Assembly (NCBI GenBank): GCA_040751985.1
Contig: JBFMFU010000018.1
Coordinates: 1 to 28,610, forward strand
Length of the DNA stretch: 28,610 nt
DNA from: Desulfoferula sp040751985
Lineage (GTDB): Bacteria > Desulfobacterota > Desulfarculia > Desulfarculales > Desulfarculaceae
Direction: 5' to 3'
Position 1 is the stretch's first letter. Every line of letters begins with the position of its first letter. Shown here one piece after another: positions 1 through 8,251 of this stretch. The notes under the pieces were generated by a model that did no database searches, was not told the origin of the DNA, and saw nothing but the letters and a program-made list of their open reading frames with translations. A program made the position numbers and the translations under genes.

Positions 1-125
1 TCTTCCAGGCCGCCAGGGCAAGAGCCCGTGGGTACCGCAACTCCTTTACCTTCATCACCATGATCTATTTCATCGCCGCGCCGCTGGGAGAACTAATTAA
101 ATTCCACAGCTAACGACGAAGAACC
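1..125 (+). mobile_element. Right end of an ISL3-like insertion sequence (partial)
   Basis: The window opens inside the 3' end of a transposase gene. A few bases after its stop codon the sequence runs into GAAGAACC (118-125), which resembles the inner-to-outer end of ISL3-family terminal repeats (often ending GAAGAGCC). I place the IS boundary near 125. The left end, and so the inverted repeat partner and target duplication, lies outside the window. The base composition is more GC-rich than the gene that follows, consistent with a separate origin. The family call rests on recall of ISL3 C-termini and ends, not on an alignment. Confidence 0.55.
3..113 (+). CDS. ISL3-family-like transposase, C-terminal 36 residues
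   Basis: This is an open frame running in from the window edge and ending at TAA 111-113. The residues include ARARGYRNSFTFITMIYF, close to the conserved tail of ISL3-type DDE transposases (basic AxxxARGYR followed by a hydrophobic strand). The catalytic DDE residues would lie upstream, outside the window. Its stop is immediately followed by the presumed IS terminus, the normal spacing for such elements. Whether the full transposase is intact cannot be seen. Confidence 0.6.
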   Translation, partial: FQAARARARGYRNSFTFITMIYFIAAPLGELIKFHS

Positions 126-1346
126 AGATATAATAGTTCAATAATACAGCCTAGTCTCTGTACTCTAGGTCCCGCTTTTGCAGGCTCATTCGCCGGTTTA
201 GGAGAGACTGCACGTAACTCTTTTGTAACCGAGACAACATTCTTATCCCTTGAAATAGGCGAGAAATGCCCTCTCTCCTGTAGACATTGCGCTTATAAAG
301 GCAAAAAAAGCCACGACACCGAGCCTCAACCAGAAATACTACATAATGTATGGAATAGTTTGGACATTTATCAGCCAAAATGGATCAGCCTATCGGGCAA
401 GGAACCAACTGTTTTCCCGGAATGGCTTTGCAAGACAGCTTATCGTGTAAAGCGACCAGAAACGCACGTTATCCTTATGACCAATGGCTTGTTACTCCAT
501 GATGAACTGTTTGAATGCCTCCGGTCTAATGTAGATTGCTTTGACATTTCTTTGGACGGTGACAAGCCTGCTCACGACTGGATGCGTGGCGAAGGCCGTT
601 TCGAAGCAACATGGAAGACTCTAAGTCACTTGGCTAAGTGTGAGGGGACGAAAATAGGAGTCATTGCCACGGCGGTTAATAGCTATCTTCCGGATAGACG
701 TTGGCAGCCAAACGCTATATTATCCTTAGCGAAGCAAATGAATGAGGAGTATGGCCACTCAGCTTCTATTTCCTTAAGCATATCTCTATACTATGGTCAA
801 CCCCATGATCCATTGTTACTAACCAAGCAACATCTTGAATTCCTCATCGAGGGACTCTTGGGCTATGACCTCCCGATAATCTTTTTACTCACTGCGCATT
901 ATAGCCATATGTGGGGCGAAATAATCCGTGACCTAAAATTAAACATAGATACCTTGGAATATGAAATTAACACTGGAGTCCCTGTTTTGCAGGTTGCCAA
1001 TATGCGTTTAATCCCCTTCAATATGTTTGAAAATCAGGCTCAAACCATAAGAGTAAGTAATCAAGGAAAAGTCTACGTGGGATGTAACCATTTGAGTTGG
1101 GACGATCAGACCGAATTAGCGTACCAGATCGGCGACTTAAAGCAAGAACCTTTTGAGTATGTGTTGCGACAATTTGTCAACCGCCTACACCCAGTAGCAC
1201 GGCAACTTGATAAAGTGCCCTATATTTGCTCGCGATGTGAGCATTGGGAAAGTTGTCGTGGCGGAGATAGAATCTCCGGACTTTATTACTATGGAGTTGC
1301 CAAAGACCCCTATTGTCCTATATTAAACAAAAGAGATAGCCAATAA
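126..1346 (+). CDS. Radical SAM/SPASM protein, 5'-truncated next to the IS end
   Basis: The family uses a [4Fe-4S] cluster and S-adenosylmethionine to modify, most often, ribosomally made peptides. Counting from 126, the radical SAM triad is C48-x3-C52-x2-C55, the GGEP-like SAM motif reads GKEP (91-94), and the C-terminus has the SPASM auxiliary-cluster cysteines C320, C368-x2-C371-x5-C377 and C397. The frame is open from the transposase stop at 111, but there is no ATG, GTG or TTG before TTG 360, and 360 lies downstream of the essential CxxxCxxC. So the true start is missing and was probably removed by the IS. The stop is 12 bp before the solute-binding gene, so the two are likely co-transcribed. 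Substrate unknown; it may be a peptide, but no precursor is obvious. Expression in the present state is doubtful. Confidence 0.85.
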   Translation, partial: RYNSSIIQPSLCTLGPAFAGSFAGLGETARNSFVTETTFLSLEIGEKCPLSCRHCAYKGKKSHDTEPQPEILHNVWNSLDIYQPKWISLSGKEPTVFPEWLCKTAYRVKRPETHVILMTNGLLLHDELFECLRSNVDCFDISLDGDKPAHDWMRGEGRFEATWKTLSHLAKCEGTKIGVIATAVNSYLPDRRWQPNAILSLAKQMNEEYGHSASISLSISLYYGQPHDPLLLTKQHLEFLIEGLLGYDLPIIFLLTAHYSHMWGEIIRDLKLNIDTLEYEINTGVPVLQVANMRLIPFNMFENQAQTIRVSNQGKVYVGCNHLSWDDQTELAYQIGDLKQEPFEYVLRQFVNRLHPVARQLDKVPYICSRCEHWESCRGGDRISGLYYYGVAKDPYCPILNKRDSQ

Positions 1347-1358
1347 AGGTAATTCTCC

Positions 1359-2927
1359 ATGAGATGCGCAATTCAAAGAATATTGTTTCCAATTACCGTG
1401 GTCTTGCTTTTGTTATTTGGGCCGTTTATCACCTTTGGTGCTGAACCCCCTCTCAAAAGGCTAGATACTTTAAGCGTAGGATTAGCAGAATCTGGAGAAT
1501 TAACTACCTTAGACCCTGCCAGAGCGGTAACCGCCGCACCTATTATCGTCACTTGGCATTTATATACTCGCTTGTTGGATATCCGTACTGATGGTACTTT
1601 GGCTCCTATGCTGGCCACTCAGTGGACTCATTCCCAAAACCTGCGACAGTGGACGTTCAAACTTCGGCCGGATGCATTCTTTCATACTAACAATGGTAAA
1701 TTAGCCCGAGAAATCACATCCAAAGACGTTAAGTTTTCGATAGAGCGAGCGGTAAAACTCCCAGGATTAGGCCGATCACTTCTCGCAGGTCTGGTGCGAG
1801 GGTTAGTTGAATTTATCGAAGGCAGGAGTCCACATATTAGTGGAATTATAGCCACAGAAGGGAAGCTTGTCATTAATCTCACCAAACCCTTCGCGTTTCT
1901 GCCCGAACGATTAGCTGCCTCGCCGTTCGGCATAGTTCCTATGGGCACACCTGATGATCCTAAATCTCCGCCAGTTGGAAGCGGTCCTTATTTTCTTGTT
2001 TCTTGGAAGCTTGCTAGCAATCGGGTAGATTTGTCTTTGAATAAGCATTACTGGGCAATTGGTGAGTTAGCACCAAGGCATCTTATTTTTTATACTTTCA
2101 ATAACACAGCGGCGGCGGTTCAAGAATTAAAGGCAAATACCATCCAATGGCTTGGAGGCGGGGCTTCGGCCCTTGATTTGCTCCGAGGGAACAACCCTGG
2201 CATCAGGGTTCATGCAGATCTAGGCCTAGATATTAAACTTTTGGTTATAAATCAGACCAAAACTTTACTCGATAGGAGACAAAGACAAATATTAGGCCAA
2301 GCTTTAAATATGGCCACTGACCGTTCTAAACTAGTTGATTTCTTCGGTGGTGGCCGGAAGATTGCAGGCCCTGTACCTTTGCCGTATTGGGACTCTTACG
2401 GTTATGCTTTTGATTTGGAAAAGGCCCAAAAATTATTATCCTTCTTACCCAGAGAACGACGCAAACTTCATGTACTCGTTCAGCCTGGTACTGACAACAA
2501 ACAACTAGCGCAACTGCTTGCAACCCAATGGGAAACTGCGGGCGTTTCAGTAACCTTAGAACAAGGTCAGGTAGATTTCGTCTCCCGTGTTGTTGGGGGC
2601 AAATACCAGACGGCCTTGGTCTATTATGGCCCATTTTTACCCGTGCCCGAACAATACCTGTGGCTTTATGAAGCGGAGGCTCGCCCAGCTCCCAATGTTG
2701 AAGGTTATAAGTCTGCGTCTTTTGAAAAAGCCTTGATAGGTTACCTGACCACTCCCCCCGGTGTGCCCGGTGAGCACCATTTGCATCAAGCTATCCAGAT
2801 ATTATTAGAAGATGCTCCTGTAGTGTGGCTGGTACAAACTCCGAGAATTATTGCCACCCGTTTGACTGTACGAGTTCCTTTCATAGCCGGTATGCCTGTA
2901 TTTTGGGCTTGTAGTGCAAGGAGATAA
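1359..2927 (+). CDS. Extracellular solute-binding protein, family 5 (peptide/nickel type)
   Basis: This is the periplasmic receptor of a peptide/nickel-class ABC importer. Residues 1-28 form a signal peptide (basic start, long hydrophobic core, likely signal peptidase I cut after FGA). There is no lipobox cysteine, so a soluble periplasmic protein is expected. The mature part has the SBP_bac_5 pattern: LDPARA near the start, then LYTRLLD, DGTLAPMLATQW and TFKLRPDAFFH, and further on GSGPYFL. At 522 residues it matches NikA-size receptors as well as DppA/OppA. It follows the radical SAM gene by 12 bp and is separated from its permeases by the AAA+ gene, an unusual order. The ligand could be a peptide, nickel or a metallophore; the sequence alone does not decide. 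Confidence 0.88.
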   Translation: MRCAIQRILFPITVVLLLLFGPFITFGAEPPLKRLDTLSVGLAESGELTTLDPARAVTAAPIIVTWHLYTRLLDIRTDGTLAPMLATQWTHSQNLRQWTFKLRPDAFFHTNNGKLAREITSKDVKFSIERAVKLPGLGRSLLAGLVRGLVEFIEGRSPHISGIIATEGKLVINLTKPFAFLPERLAASPFGIVPMGTPDDPKSPPVGSGPYFLVSWKLASNRVDLSLNKHYWAIGELAPRHLIFYTFNNTAAAVQELKANTIQWLGGGASALDLLRGNNPGIRVHADLGLDIKLLVINQTKTLLDRRQRQILGQALNMATDRSKLVDFFGGGRKIAGPVPLPYWDSYGYAFDLEKAQKLLSFLPRERRKLHVLVQPGTDNKQLAQLLATQWETAGVSVTLEQGQVDFVSRVVGGKYQTALVYYGPFLPVPEQYLWLYEAEARPAPNVEGYKSASFEKALIGYLTTPPGVPGEHHLHQAIQILLEDAPVVWLVQTPRIIATRLTVRVPFIAGMPVFWACSARR

Positions 2928-2987
2928 AAAGCTCGGCTTGTTAAAACAATATCTTTCGAGTCTTGTATTCTCAATTAGAGAGAAATT

Positions 2988-4610
2988 GTGCCAAAGGTAG
3001 GTATTATTTTGAGTAAATCATTCCTAGAGATAAAAATCAACTATGAGCTAGATGATATAAAAATATGCTATACTAGTTCTTCACATATTCCAGAACATTC
3101 AGCGCCTGATTGGTGTGCAGGTACAAATAAAGTATATTACCACCTTGACTCGGGCCTCGCAAAATTCCGCCACATATTTTTGGACCGAAAAAGAATTCCG
3201 AAACGCCTTAACATTAGAGCAAGTTATACGAATATAGGTAAATATGAGAGTGATGAGAGCGCTCTAGTTGTATGGAGCACCATTCACTTAGACCAGGAAA
3301 ATATGTTTTTACCTGGCTCTTATTTAAAATGGCAAAACTTTAAGCATGCGTATGAGTATCTTTGTCAACAACACAAAGAAAAGTATGAAAAATGGTTAAA
3401 ACATGGATTAGTAGATCATGAGGTAACTCTTAGTGAAATTAATTTTAAAAATCAATCAGCTAAATTTTGTGATTATTTTAAAATATACAGAAATATCTTG
3501 GGTGAATTTTGTGGTGCCCTGCCAGTTCCAACCCACGGTTCAGAAAATAACTTCCCCGCGCAAGGGCCCGTAATGTGTGAATTCTCCTTCCATAATTCCC
3601 ATCTTGATTTTAAGTTGACACCTTCGGCGGCCATGAATAAAAACCTTAAGCATATCGACGAAGCCATAAATAGCGGAGACAAACAAATCATTTGGCTTCA
3701 GGGAGATTCTGGGTCTGGCAAAAATGTAATGGCAGAAATCGTACATGGTTTATCCGTACACCCCACATCTAAACCTATGGTTAAGTATTCCGTAGCTGGG
3801 ATGTCTTCTGACTACTTACAAGAGATCCTTTTCGGCCGAGAAATAAAAGGCGTACATATAGAAGGGCTCATTGCCAAGGCAGAAGATAGTACCCTTTTTC
3901 TAGACGAATTCGACAAGGTTGGCGGCCAACCCCATGAATTTTATAGTGCACTTTTGCGAGTTTTGGAAAATGAAGAATACGCTCCCGTGGGATCAAAAGA
4001 TATTAAGAAAATAAAAAATGTTAACTGGATTTTTGCCGGAGTATTCAATAAAGAAACATTAGAACACATCCCGCAAGATTTCCATAGCCGCATCACACAT
4101 CAAATTGAATTGGAAAATCCACTACTCAATAAAAATGGCACACTTAATCAAAACTACTTTGTCCCTCTTTTTTTGTATTTTTATGTAGTTAGCTTGTGCA
4201 AGTACCTTAACGTAACGCCCGATGATATAGCGGATTTTAATTCAATAAATTATAATGTGTTAATTGCGCGTCTAGCTTTAGACGCATCTCCTCCATTTCA
4301 TGAAATTGATATGCTAGTTCCAACGCCTGGGATGTTGACGCTTGCGAATAAATTAGCAACTAAAATTAAAAAAAGCCGCCTGAAGGGTATTACTGCGAGA
4401 TCAGTGAGGCAAACTGCGAGAAGAGTAGCTGTTATGATGTTTCAAGACGTTATTAATCACTTCACCTTAAAAGCAAAAGTGCAGTATTATAGCCCTGTAT
4501 TCGCAGATGAGCACATAGATAAATCTACCGACCATGCCCTTAAAATAATTAATGATATTCAACAGAGGATTGGTATCTATCGCACCCGCCGCAAACGGCG
4601 GATAATTTAA
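2988..4610 (+). CDS. AAA+ ATPase related to sigma-54 activators, lacking GAFTGA
   Basis: This 540-residue protein (GTG start after AGAGAGAAA) has an N-terminal region of about 210 residues that I do not recognise, then an AAA+ domain of the sigma-54-activator type. Walker A is GDSGSGKN (239-246), the LFG motif is at 281-283, Walker B is LFLDE (303-307), and an arginine-finger-like R368 lies in FHSRIT. Where activators carry GAFTGA, this one reads KGVHIEG (287-293), so contact with sigma-54 is unlikely. There is no receiver domain and no clear Fis-type HTH; the C-terminus is basic (RTRRKRRII). It may be a remodelling or regulatory ATPase for the radical SAM/transport genes it sits between. Function unknown. 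Confidence 0.75.
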   Translation: MPKVGIILSKSFLEIKINYELDDIKICYTSSSHIPEHSAPDWCAGTNKVYYHLDSGLAKFRHIFLDRKRIPKRLNIRASYTNIGKYESDESALVVWSTIHLDQENMFLPGSYLKWQNFKHAYEYLCQQHKEKYEKWLKHGLVDHEVTLSEINFKNQSAKFCDYFKIYRNILGEFCGALPVPTHGSENNFPAQGPVMCEFSFHNSHLDFKLTPSAAMNKNLKHIDEAINSGDKQIIWLQGDSGSGKNVMAEIVHGLSVHPTSKPMVKYSVAGMSSDYLQEILFGREIKGVHIEGLIAKAEDSTLFLDEFDKVGGQPHEFYSALLRVLENEEYAPVGSKDIKKIKNVNWIFAGVFNKETLEHIPQDFHSRITHQIELENPLLNKNGTLNQNYFVPLFLYFYVVSLCKYLNVTPDDIADFNSINYNVLIARLALDASPPFHEIDMLVPTPGMLTLANKLATKIKKSRLKGITARSVRQTARRVAVMMFQDVINHFTLKAKVQYYSPVFADEHIDKSTDHALKIINDIQQRIGIYRTRRKRRII

Positions 4611-4711
4611 CCCCGTCTGAATTAAATAAATATCGAAACGCAAGTTTCCTTACGAAGTACACTGCTGAAGGTATTTGTTTTGGTTTTATAAACTATTAAT
4701 TCGAGAATTAT

Positions 4712-5620
4712 ATGATGCTACCATTAAGTATACGCAGTGCAATCGAATTCTTTATTGCTATTTTTCTGATCTATACTTCAGTATTTATTGCTGTGCGCAT
4801 TGTTCCGACTGACCCTGCACGCACCTTTCTCGGCCCTCTAGCCACGACCAGCGCTGTGGAAGATTTTCGCAAGGAGTTTGGTTGGGATCGTCCCTTGTGG
4901 CAAAGTTATTTTTCGACTTTAAGTCAAATGTTACGTGGCAATTTCGGGGTCTCATATTATTATAGACTCCCAGCCGCCAAAGTAATGGCGGACACCATTC
5001 CCAAAACTTTTACCCGAGCAGGAGTTGGCCTTTTGCTCGGAGTGGTGATGGGATTGCTTTTAGGTTTGGCTAGCGGTATTTTCCGCTGGAACCATTCACC
5101 AGCCTTTTTCTCATTATTTTACTCCATTCCTTCTTTTTGTGTTCTCGTTTTACTGCTTTGGGGTGCAAGCACCACGCTTGGCTGGACACCATTGAGCCAA
5201 CCTTTTTTTTATGAAGTCCTAACTATACTGGCAGCAAGTTTGTACCCTGCGGGAGCGGTGGGCAACCAAGTTGCCGAGCGCCTTGATTTTGAGAGTTCTC
5301 AGCCCTTACACGTGACCTTTTTATTTATGCTTCATGGCTCTCATCATCAAGTAGCAACCGTGGTGTGGCGCGAATGCTTAATTGATGCCACGAGCATCAC
5401 TATTAACTCAATTCCAGTAACTCTTGGTGCTGTTACTTTCGCAGAAATAATTTTTGGACTTACTGGCTTCGGGCAGACATTTGTTGAGTCTAGCCTTCGA
5501 AGCGACCTATCGGTAGTAGTTGCAGGGTCTCTAATTTTGTCAGTGCTGTTTCTACTTATCCAAAAAAGCGGTGATGCTATCACTGCGATGATTGATCCAA
5601 GAGTTTTGAGCAATGACTAA
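4712..5620 (+). CDS. ABC importer permease, DppB/NikB type
   Basis: This is the inner-membrane permease of the peptide/nickel ABC class. It has an N-terminal membrane segment (about residues 10-30), the periplasmic PTDPAR and FGWDRPLWQSY region typical of DppB/OppB/NikB, several further segments, and the family C-terminal signature ITINSIPVTLGAVTFAEIIF ending in DPRVL. At 302 residues it is normal in length. It overlaps the next permease gene by 8 bp, so the two are translationally coupled. The 101 bp upstream, after the AAA+ gene, hold no gene I can support. Confidence 0.9.
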   Translation: MMLPLSIRSAIEFFIAIFLIYTSVFIAVRIVPTDPARTFLGPLATTSAVEDFRKEFGWDRPLWQSYFSTLSQMLRGNFGVSYYYRLPAAKVMADTIPKTFTRAGVGLLLGVVMGLLLGLASGIFRWNHSPAFFSLFYSIPSFCVLVLLLWGASTTLGWTPLSQPFFYEVLTILAASLYPAGAVGNQVAERLDFESSQPLHVTFLFMLHGSHHQVATVVWRECLIDATSITINSIPVTLGAVTFAEIIFGLTGFGQTFVESSLRSDLSVVVAGSLILSVLFLLIQKSGDAITAMIDPRVLSND

Positions 5621-6395
5621 TATTAAAATATTTTCCCTTGTCGCGGCGGCATTGCTACTTTTTTTGGTCGCCCCCTCTTTTATGCCCTACAATATCGGCC
5701 AACCCGGACAACGATTAGCCGCCCCGAGCCTTTCCCATTGGCTAGGAACCGATCGTCTCGGCAGAGACGTGGCATACCGTTCTATCGCCGGCATTGTGTT
5801 TAGCCTTGGAAGAGCCATTACTGTGCTGATTCTAGCAGTTGCGGTCGGCGTTACTGCGGCTGTTTTGTCCACCATCTACTATCGGCAAGGTTTAGATAGA
5901 AGCTTGGTTATTCTTGCAGAGACAATTCGTTCTTTTCCATTTATTATATTAATGCTGCTTTTTTTAGCAATTAAGTTCCCTCTTTCCCCCATTTTTGTAG
6001 CTTATTATTGGGTTCCAGTTTGGAGATTAATGCGTGGTGCTTTAGCCTCCCAGCGGCATAAACCTTACGTACTTGCAGCTTCTTTTTTCGGTTGGCCAAA
6101 AGTGAGAGTTATCTTTTCCGAACTTTTACCCAACCTCTGGATTAGGTTATTCACTAACTTGCCTGCTATTTTGGCAGATATCTTAGCTAGTCTTTCAGCT
6201 CTCGAATTTCTAGGTATTGGGGTCGAGATTCGGACTCCATCCTTGGGTGGACAACTTTTAGATTCAGTCCAATTAGGTTTTCGTGCCCCATGGTGTTGGC
6301 TCCCAAGTTTGGTGGGATTAGTATTTTTAGTCTGGGGATTGACTTTTATCTCACGACAAGCTCAACGGAAACAAGCATGGACACCTCTAGGATGA
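5613..6395 (+). CDS. ABC importer permease, DppC/NikC type
   Basis: This second permease pairs with the DppB-type partner. It has an N-terminal membrane segment, then the hallmark HWLGTDRLGRDV (seen in nearly all DppC/NikC proteins), then a cytoplasmic EAA-like loop around VLAASFFGWPKVRVIFSELL that docks on the ATPase. At 260 residues it is close to NikC. The start overlaps the previous gene by 8 bp, and its TGA overlaps the ATG of the following ATPase (ATGA), so translation of permease and ATPase is probably coupled. Confidence 0.9.
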   Translation: MTNIKIFSLVAAALLLFLVAPSFMPYNIGQPGQRLAAPSLSHWLGTDRLGRDVAYRSIAGIVFSLGRAITVLILAVAVGVTAAVLSTIYYRQGLDRSLVILAETIRSFPFIILMLLFLAIKFPLSPIFVAYYWVPVWRLMRGALASQRHKPYVLAASFFGWPKVRVIFSELLPNLWIRLFTNLPAILADILASLSALEFLGIGVEIRTPSLGGQLLDSVQLGFRAPWCWLPSLVGLVFLVWGLTFISRQAQRKQAWTPLG

Positions 6396-7135
6396 AAGTT
6401 GCTGGTGCAAAATTATCGGTGGAAGCTTTGACCGTCAAGACAAATGATAACTGTACTTTGGTTAATAATATTACGTTTAATGTACTAGCTGAAAGTCGTT
6501 TTTGCATAGTAGGAGAGTCAGGTGCAGGTAAAACAATTGTTGGTCGAGCTATAGCTGGATTACTACCGCGGGGCGTCAGGGTCAGTAGTGGCCAAGTACG
6601 GGTAGCTCCCATCTTTAAGGGCAATTCGGTCCATGTAACAATGGTCCCACAACTTACTGGAGCAATTTTGCCTCCGCTTATGTCTGTTTTTTCTTTTCTC
6701 AATTTGGTAACGAGATGGAACGGTAACGATGATCCGCTAAAAAGAGAAAAAATAATTATTAAGCTTTTAGACCGTATCGGGTTTCCTTCAGGCCTTGATC
6801 CTCGTCATACCAGGCCTCACCAGCTCAGTGGCGGCCTAGCCCAGCGGGTTAGTTTAGCAGCAGCATTGGCCACCCAGCCTGCTATATTAATACTGGATGA
6901 ACCCACTTCGAACCTTGATCCCTTAACAGCTAAGAATATCGTCCAACTACTACATTCTATTAATTTAGAGGAAAAAATGACATTAATACTAATCACGCAC
7001 GACCCACGACTGGTGCTTAATCTTTGTACAGAATACGTAATCTTAAGGAAAGGGGAGTTGTTTTTAAAGGGATTGGTTAATCAATTAAACCAAACTCACG
7101 ATTCATACGTCAAACAAATTTTTTCATTGGATTAA
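6392..7135 (+). CDS. ABC importer ATPase, DppD/NikD type
   Basis: This is the first of two nucleotide-binding subunits. I chose ATG 6392, whose ATGA overlaps the permease stop, giving 247 residues; ATG 6377 is a possible alternative. Walker A is GESGAGKT (41-48), the Q-loop glutamine is Q87, the signature is LSGGLAQ (145-151), Walker B is ILILDEP (165-171) and the switch histidine is H203 (LITHD). It lacks the C-terminal oligo_HPY extension that makes OppD/DppD about 320-330 residues long. In length it is nearer to NikD, which leans towards nickel or metallophore transport but does not prove it. Confidence 0.9.
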   Translation: MKVAGAKLSVEALTVKTNDNCTLVNNITFNVLAESRFCIVGESGAGKTIVGRAIAGLLPRGVRVSSGQVRVAPIFKGNSVHVTMVPQLTGAILPPLMSVFSFLNLVTRWNGNDDPLKREKIIIKLLDRIGFPSGLDPRHTRPHQLSGGLAQRVSLAAALATQPAILILDEPTSNLDPLTAKNIVQLLHSINLEEKMTLILITHDPRLVLNLCTEYVILRKGELFLKGLVNQLNQTHDSYVKQIFSLD

Positions 7136-7140
7136 ATAGC

Positions 7141-7923
7141 ATGGTTGTACCCCTAGGAGAGACACCTATAATCTGTGTGGCAAATGTTTGTGTTCCATTT
7201 GGGGGCGCACAAAATAAAACCGTTACTGGGCACGGTCTTAAGAATATTAGTTTCAGTCTTGCACCTGGGAGTCGGGTTGGACTTGTCGGCCCTTCGGCTG
7301 CCGGAAAAACAACACTGGGGATGGTTTGTGCTGGCCTATTGCCACCTAAAAGCGGTAATGTTTATCACTTCAACCAAGACATTTACCAGAAAAAAATTTC
7401 TCCGTTTTCAAGTCATCATGCCATGGTGCAAATGGTTTTTCAGGACCCATTTTCTGCATTAAACCCACGAAGGACAGTGAGGTCATGGCTCAGGTTTTGC
7501 CAACGAAAAACGGAGATACCCTTATACAAAAAAGACGACAAAGCGATGAAACATCTTGAAATGGTTAATCTATCAAAATCATTATTAGATAGGTTCCCTG
7601 GACAATTGTCAGGGGGGGAATGTCAACGCGTAGCAATTACTGCAAGTCTATTATCTGAAGCAAAGTGCCTTTTGCTTGATGAACCGACAAACATGTTAGA
7701 TTCTATAGCACGCAAACAAGTTTTAGATGCCTTAAAAAATATTAACAATCATTTAAAGACATCATTATTATATATAACACACGATTTGGCCAGTGCAGGT
7801 GATATCTGTGAAAAAATAATATTTTTATACAACGGGTCAATTATAGAAGAAGGTACCTACGATGAGCTGCACAGAAGCGGCACAGTGCTTGTTAGGGATT
7901 TTTTTAATGCTTATCAACCATAA
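7141..7923 (+). CDS. ABC importer ATPase, DppF/NikE type
   Basis: This is the second ATPase subunit, 5 bp after the first. Walker A is GPSAAGKT (50-57), the Q-loop Q101 lies in the FQDPFSALNPR motif typical of DppF/NikE, the signature is LSGGECQR (156-163), Walker B is CLLLDEPT (176-183) and the switch histidine is H214 (YITHD). At 260 residues it too lacks the oligo_HPY tail. It is the last gene of the seven-gene co-directional run starting with the radical SAM gene. No convincing intrinsic terminator follows within the next 100 bp. Confidence 0.92.
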   Translation: MVVPLGETPIICVANVCVPFGGAQNKTVTGHGLKNISFSLAPGSRVGLVGPSAAGKTTLGMVCAGLLPPKSGNVYHFNQDIYQKKISPFSSHHAMVQMVFQDPFSALNPRRTVRSWLRFCQRKTEIPLYKKDDKAMKHLEMVNLSKSLLDRFPGQLSGGECQRVAITASLLSEAKCLLLDEPTNMLDSIARKQVLDALKNINNHLKTSLLYITHDLASAGDICEKIIFLYNGSIIEEGTYDELHRSGTVLVRDFFNAYQP

Positions 7924-8167
7924 AAATGCCACCTCGTTTATATTATCCTTTATTTTATATTATCCTTTATTTAAAACACCTTCACATCATTACAAGCGCA
8001 TAACAATTTTTTTATTCTAGCCTTTTTCTATTACAACTCCCCAAGGGTGGGCGGGGAACTGAACTTTTGGTAACGAGATACTACTTTTAATTTAAAATTC
8101 CTTATATTATTATTTTTCAAGTGTGATAACCGCGAATACAACCACTGACACCACAACAAAGGGGAAA
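7924..8167. other. AT-rich intergenic region after the transporter operon
   Basis: About 240-310 bp (depending on whether the 27-codon frame is real) between the last ATPase gene and the small ORFs. It is AT-rich and holds one 17-bp tandem duplication (7937-7970) and a short G/C-rich patch near 8040-8060 that does not fold into a clear terminator. I see no RNA gene here. It may be the seam between the transport cluster and the HerA module. Confidence 0.5.
7937..7970. repeat. 17-bp tandem repeat, two copies
   Basis: The unit TTTATATTATCCTTTAT occurs twice in direct tandem (7937-7953 and 7954-7970) with no mismatch. It starts 14 bp after the transporter operon. Its role is unknown; replication slippage in AT-rich DNA is enough to explain it, and a protein-binding site is possible. 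Confidence 0.85.
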
Positions 8168-8251
8168 ATGATACTTATAAAATGGCCTGCCAACCAGCAT
8201 ATCAAAACCCAACGTCCATACTATGTTGGAGAAAAATATGAAAGAATATAG
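8168..8251 (+). CDS. Possible 27-residue peptide (weak)
   Basis: This frame starts with ATG close behind AAGGGG (only 3-4 nt spacing, shorter than ideal). The peptide begins MILIKWPANQ and ends YYVGEKYERI. It overlaps the start of the next small gene by 14 bp in another frame. Its aromatic residues (W, three Y) make it a possible, but only possible, precursor for the radical SAM enzyme. It could equally be chance. Confidence 0.2.
   Translation: MILIKWPANQHIKTQRPYYVGEKYERI

Noticed and set aside
360..1346. TTG 360 as the start of the radical SAM protein
   Set aside because: It would remove the CxxxCxxC cluster-binding cysteines encoded at 267-290, which are in the same open frame.
4587..4602. 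CCGCCG-CAAA-CGGCGG hairpin at the end of the AAA+ gene
   Set aside because: It lies within the last codons and is followed by ATAATTTA rather than a T-run, so I do not call it a terminator.
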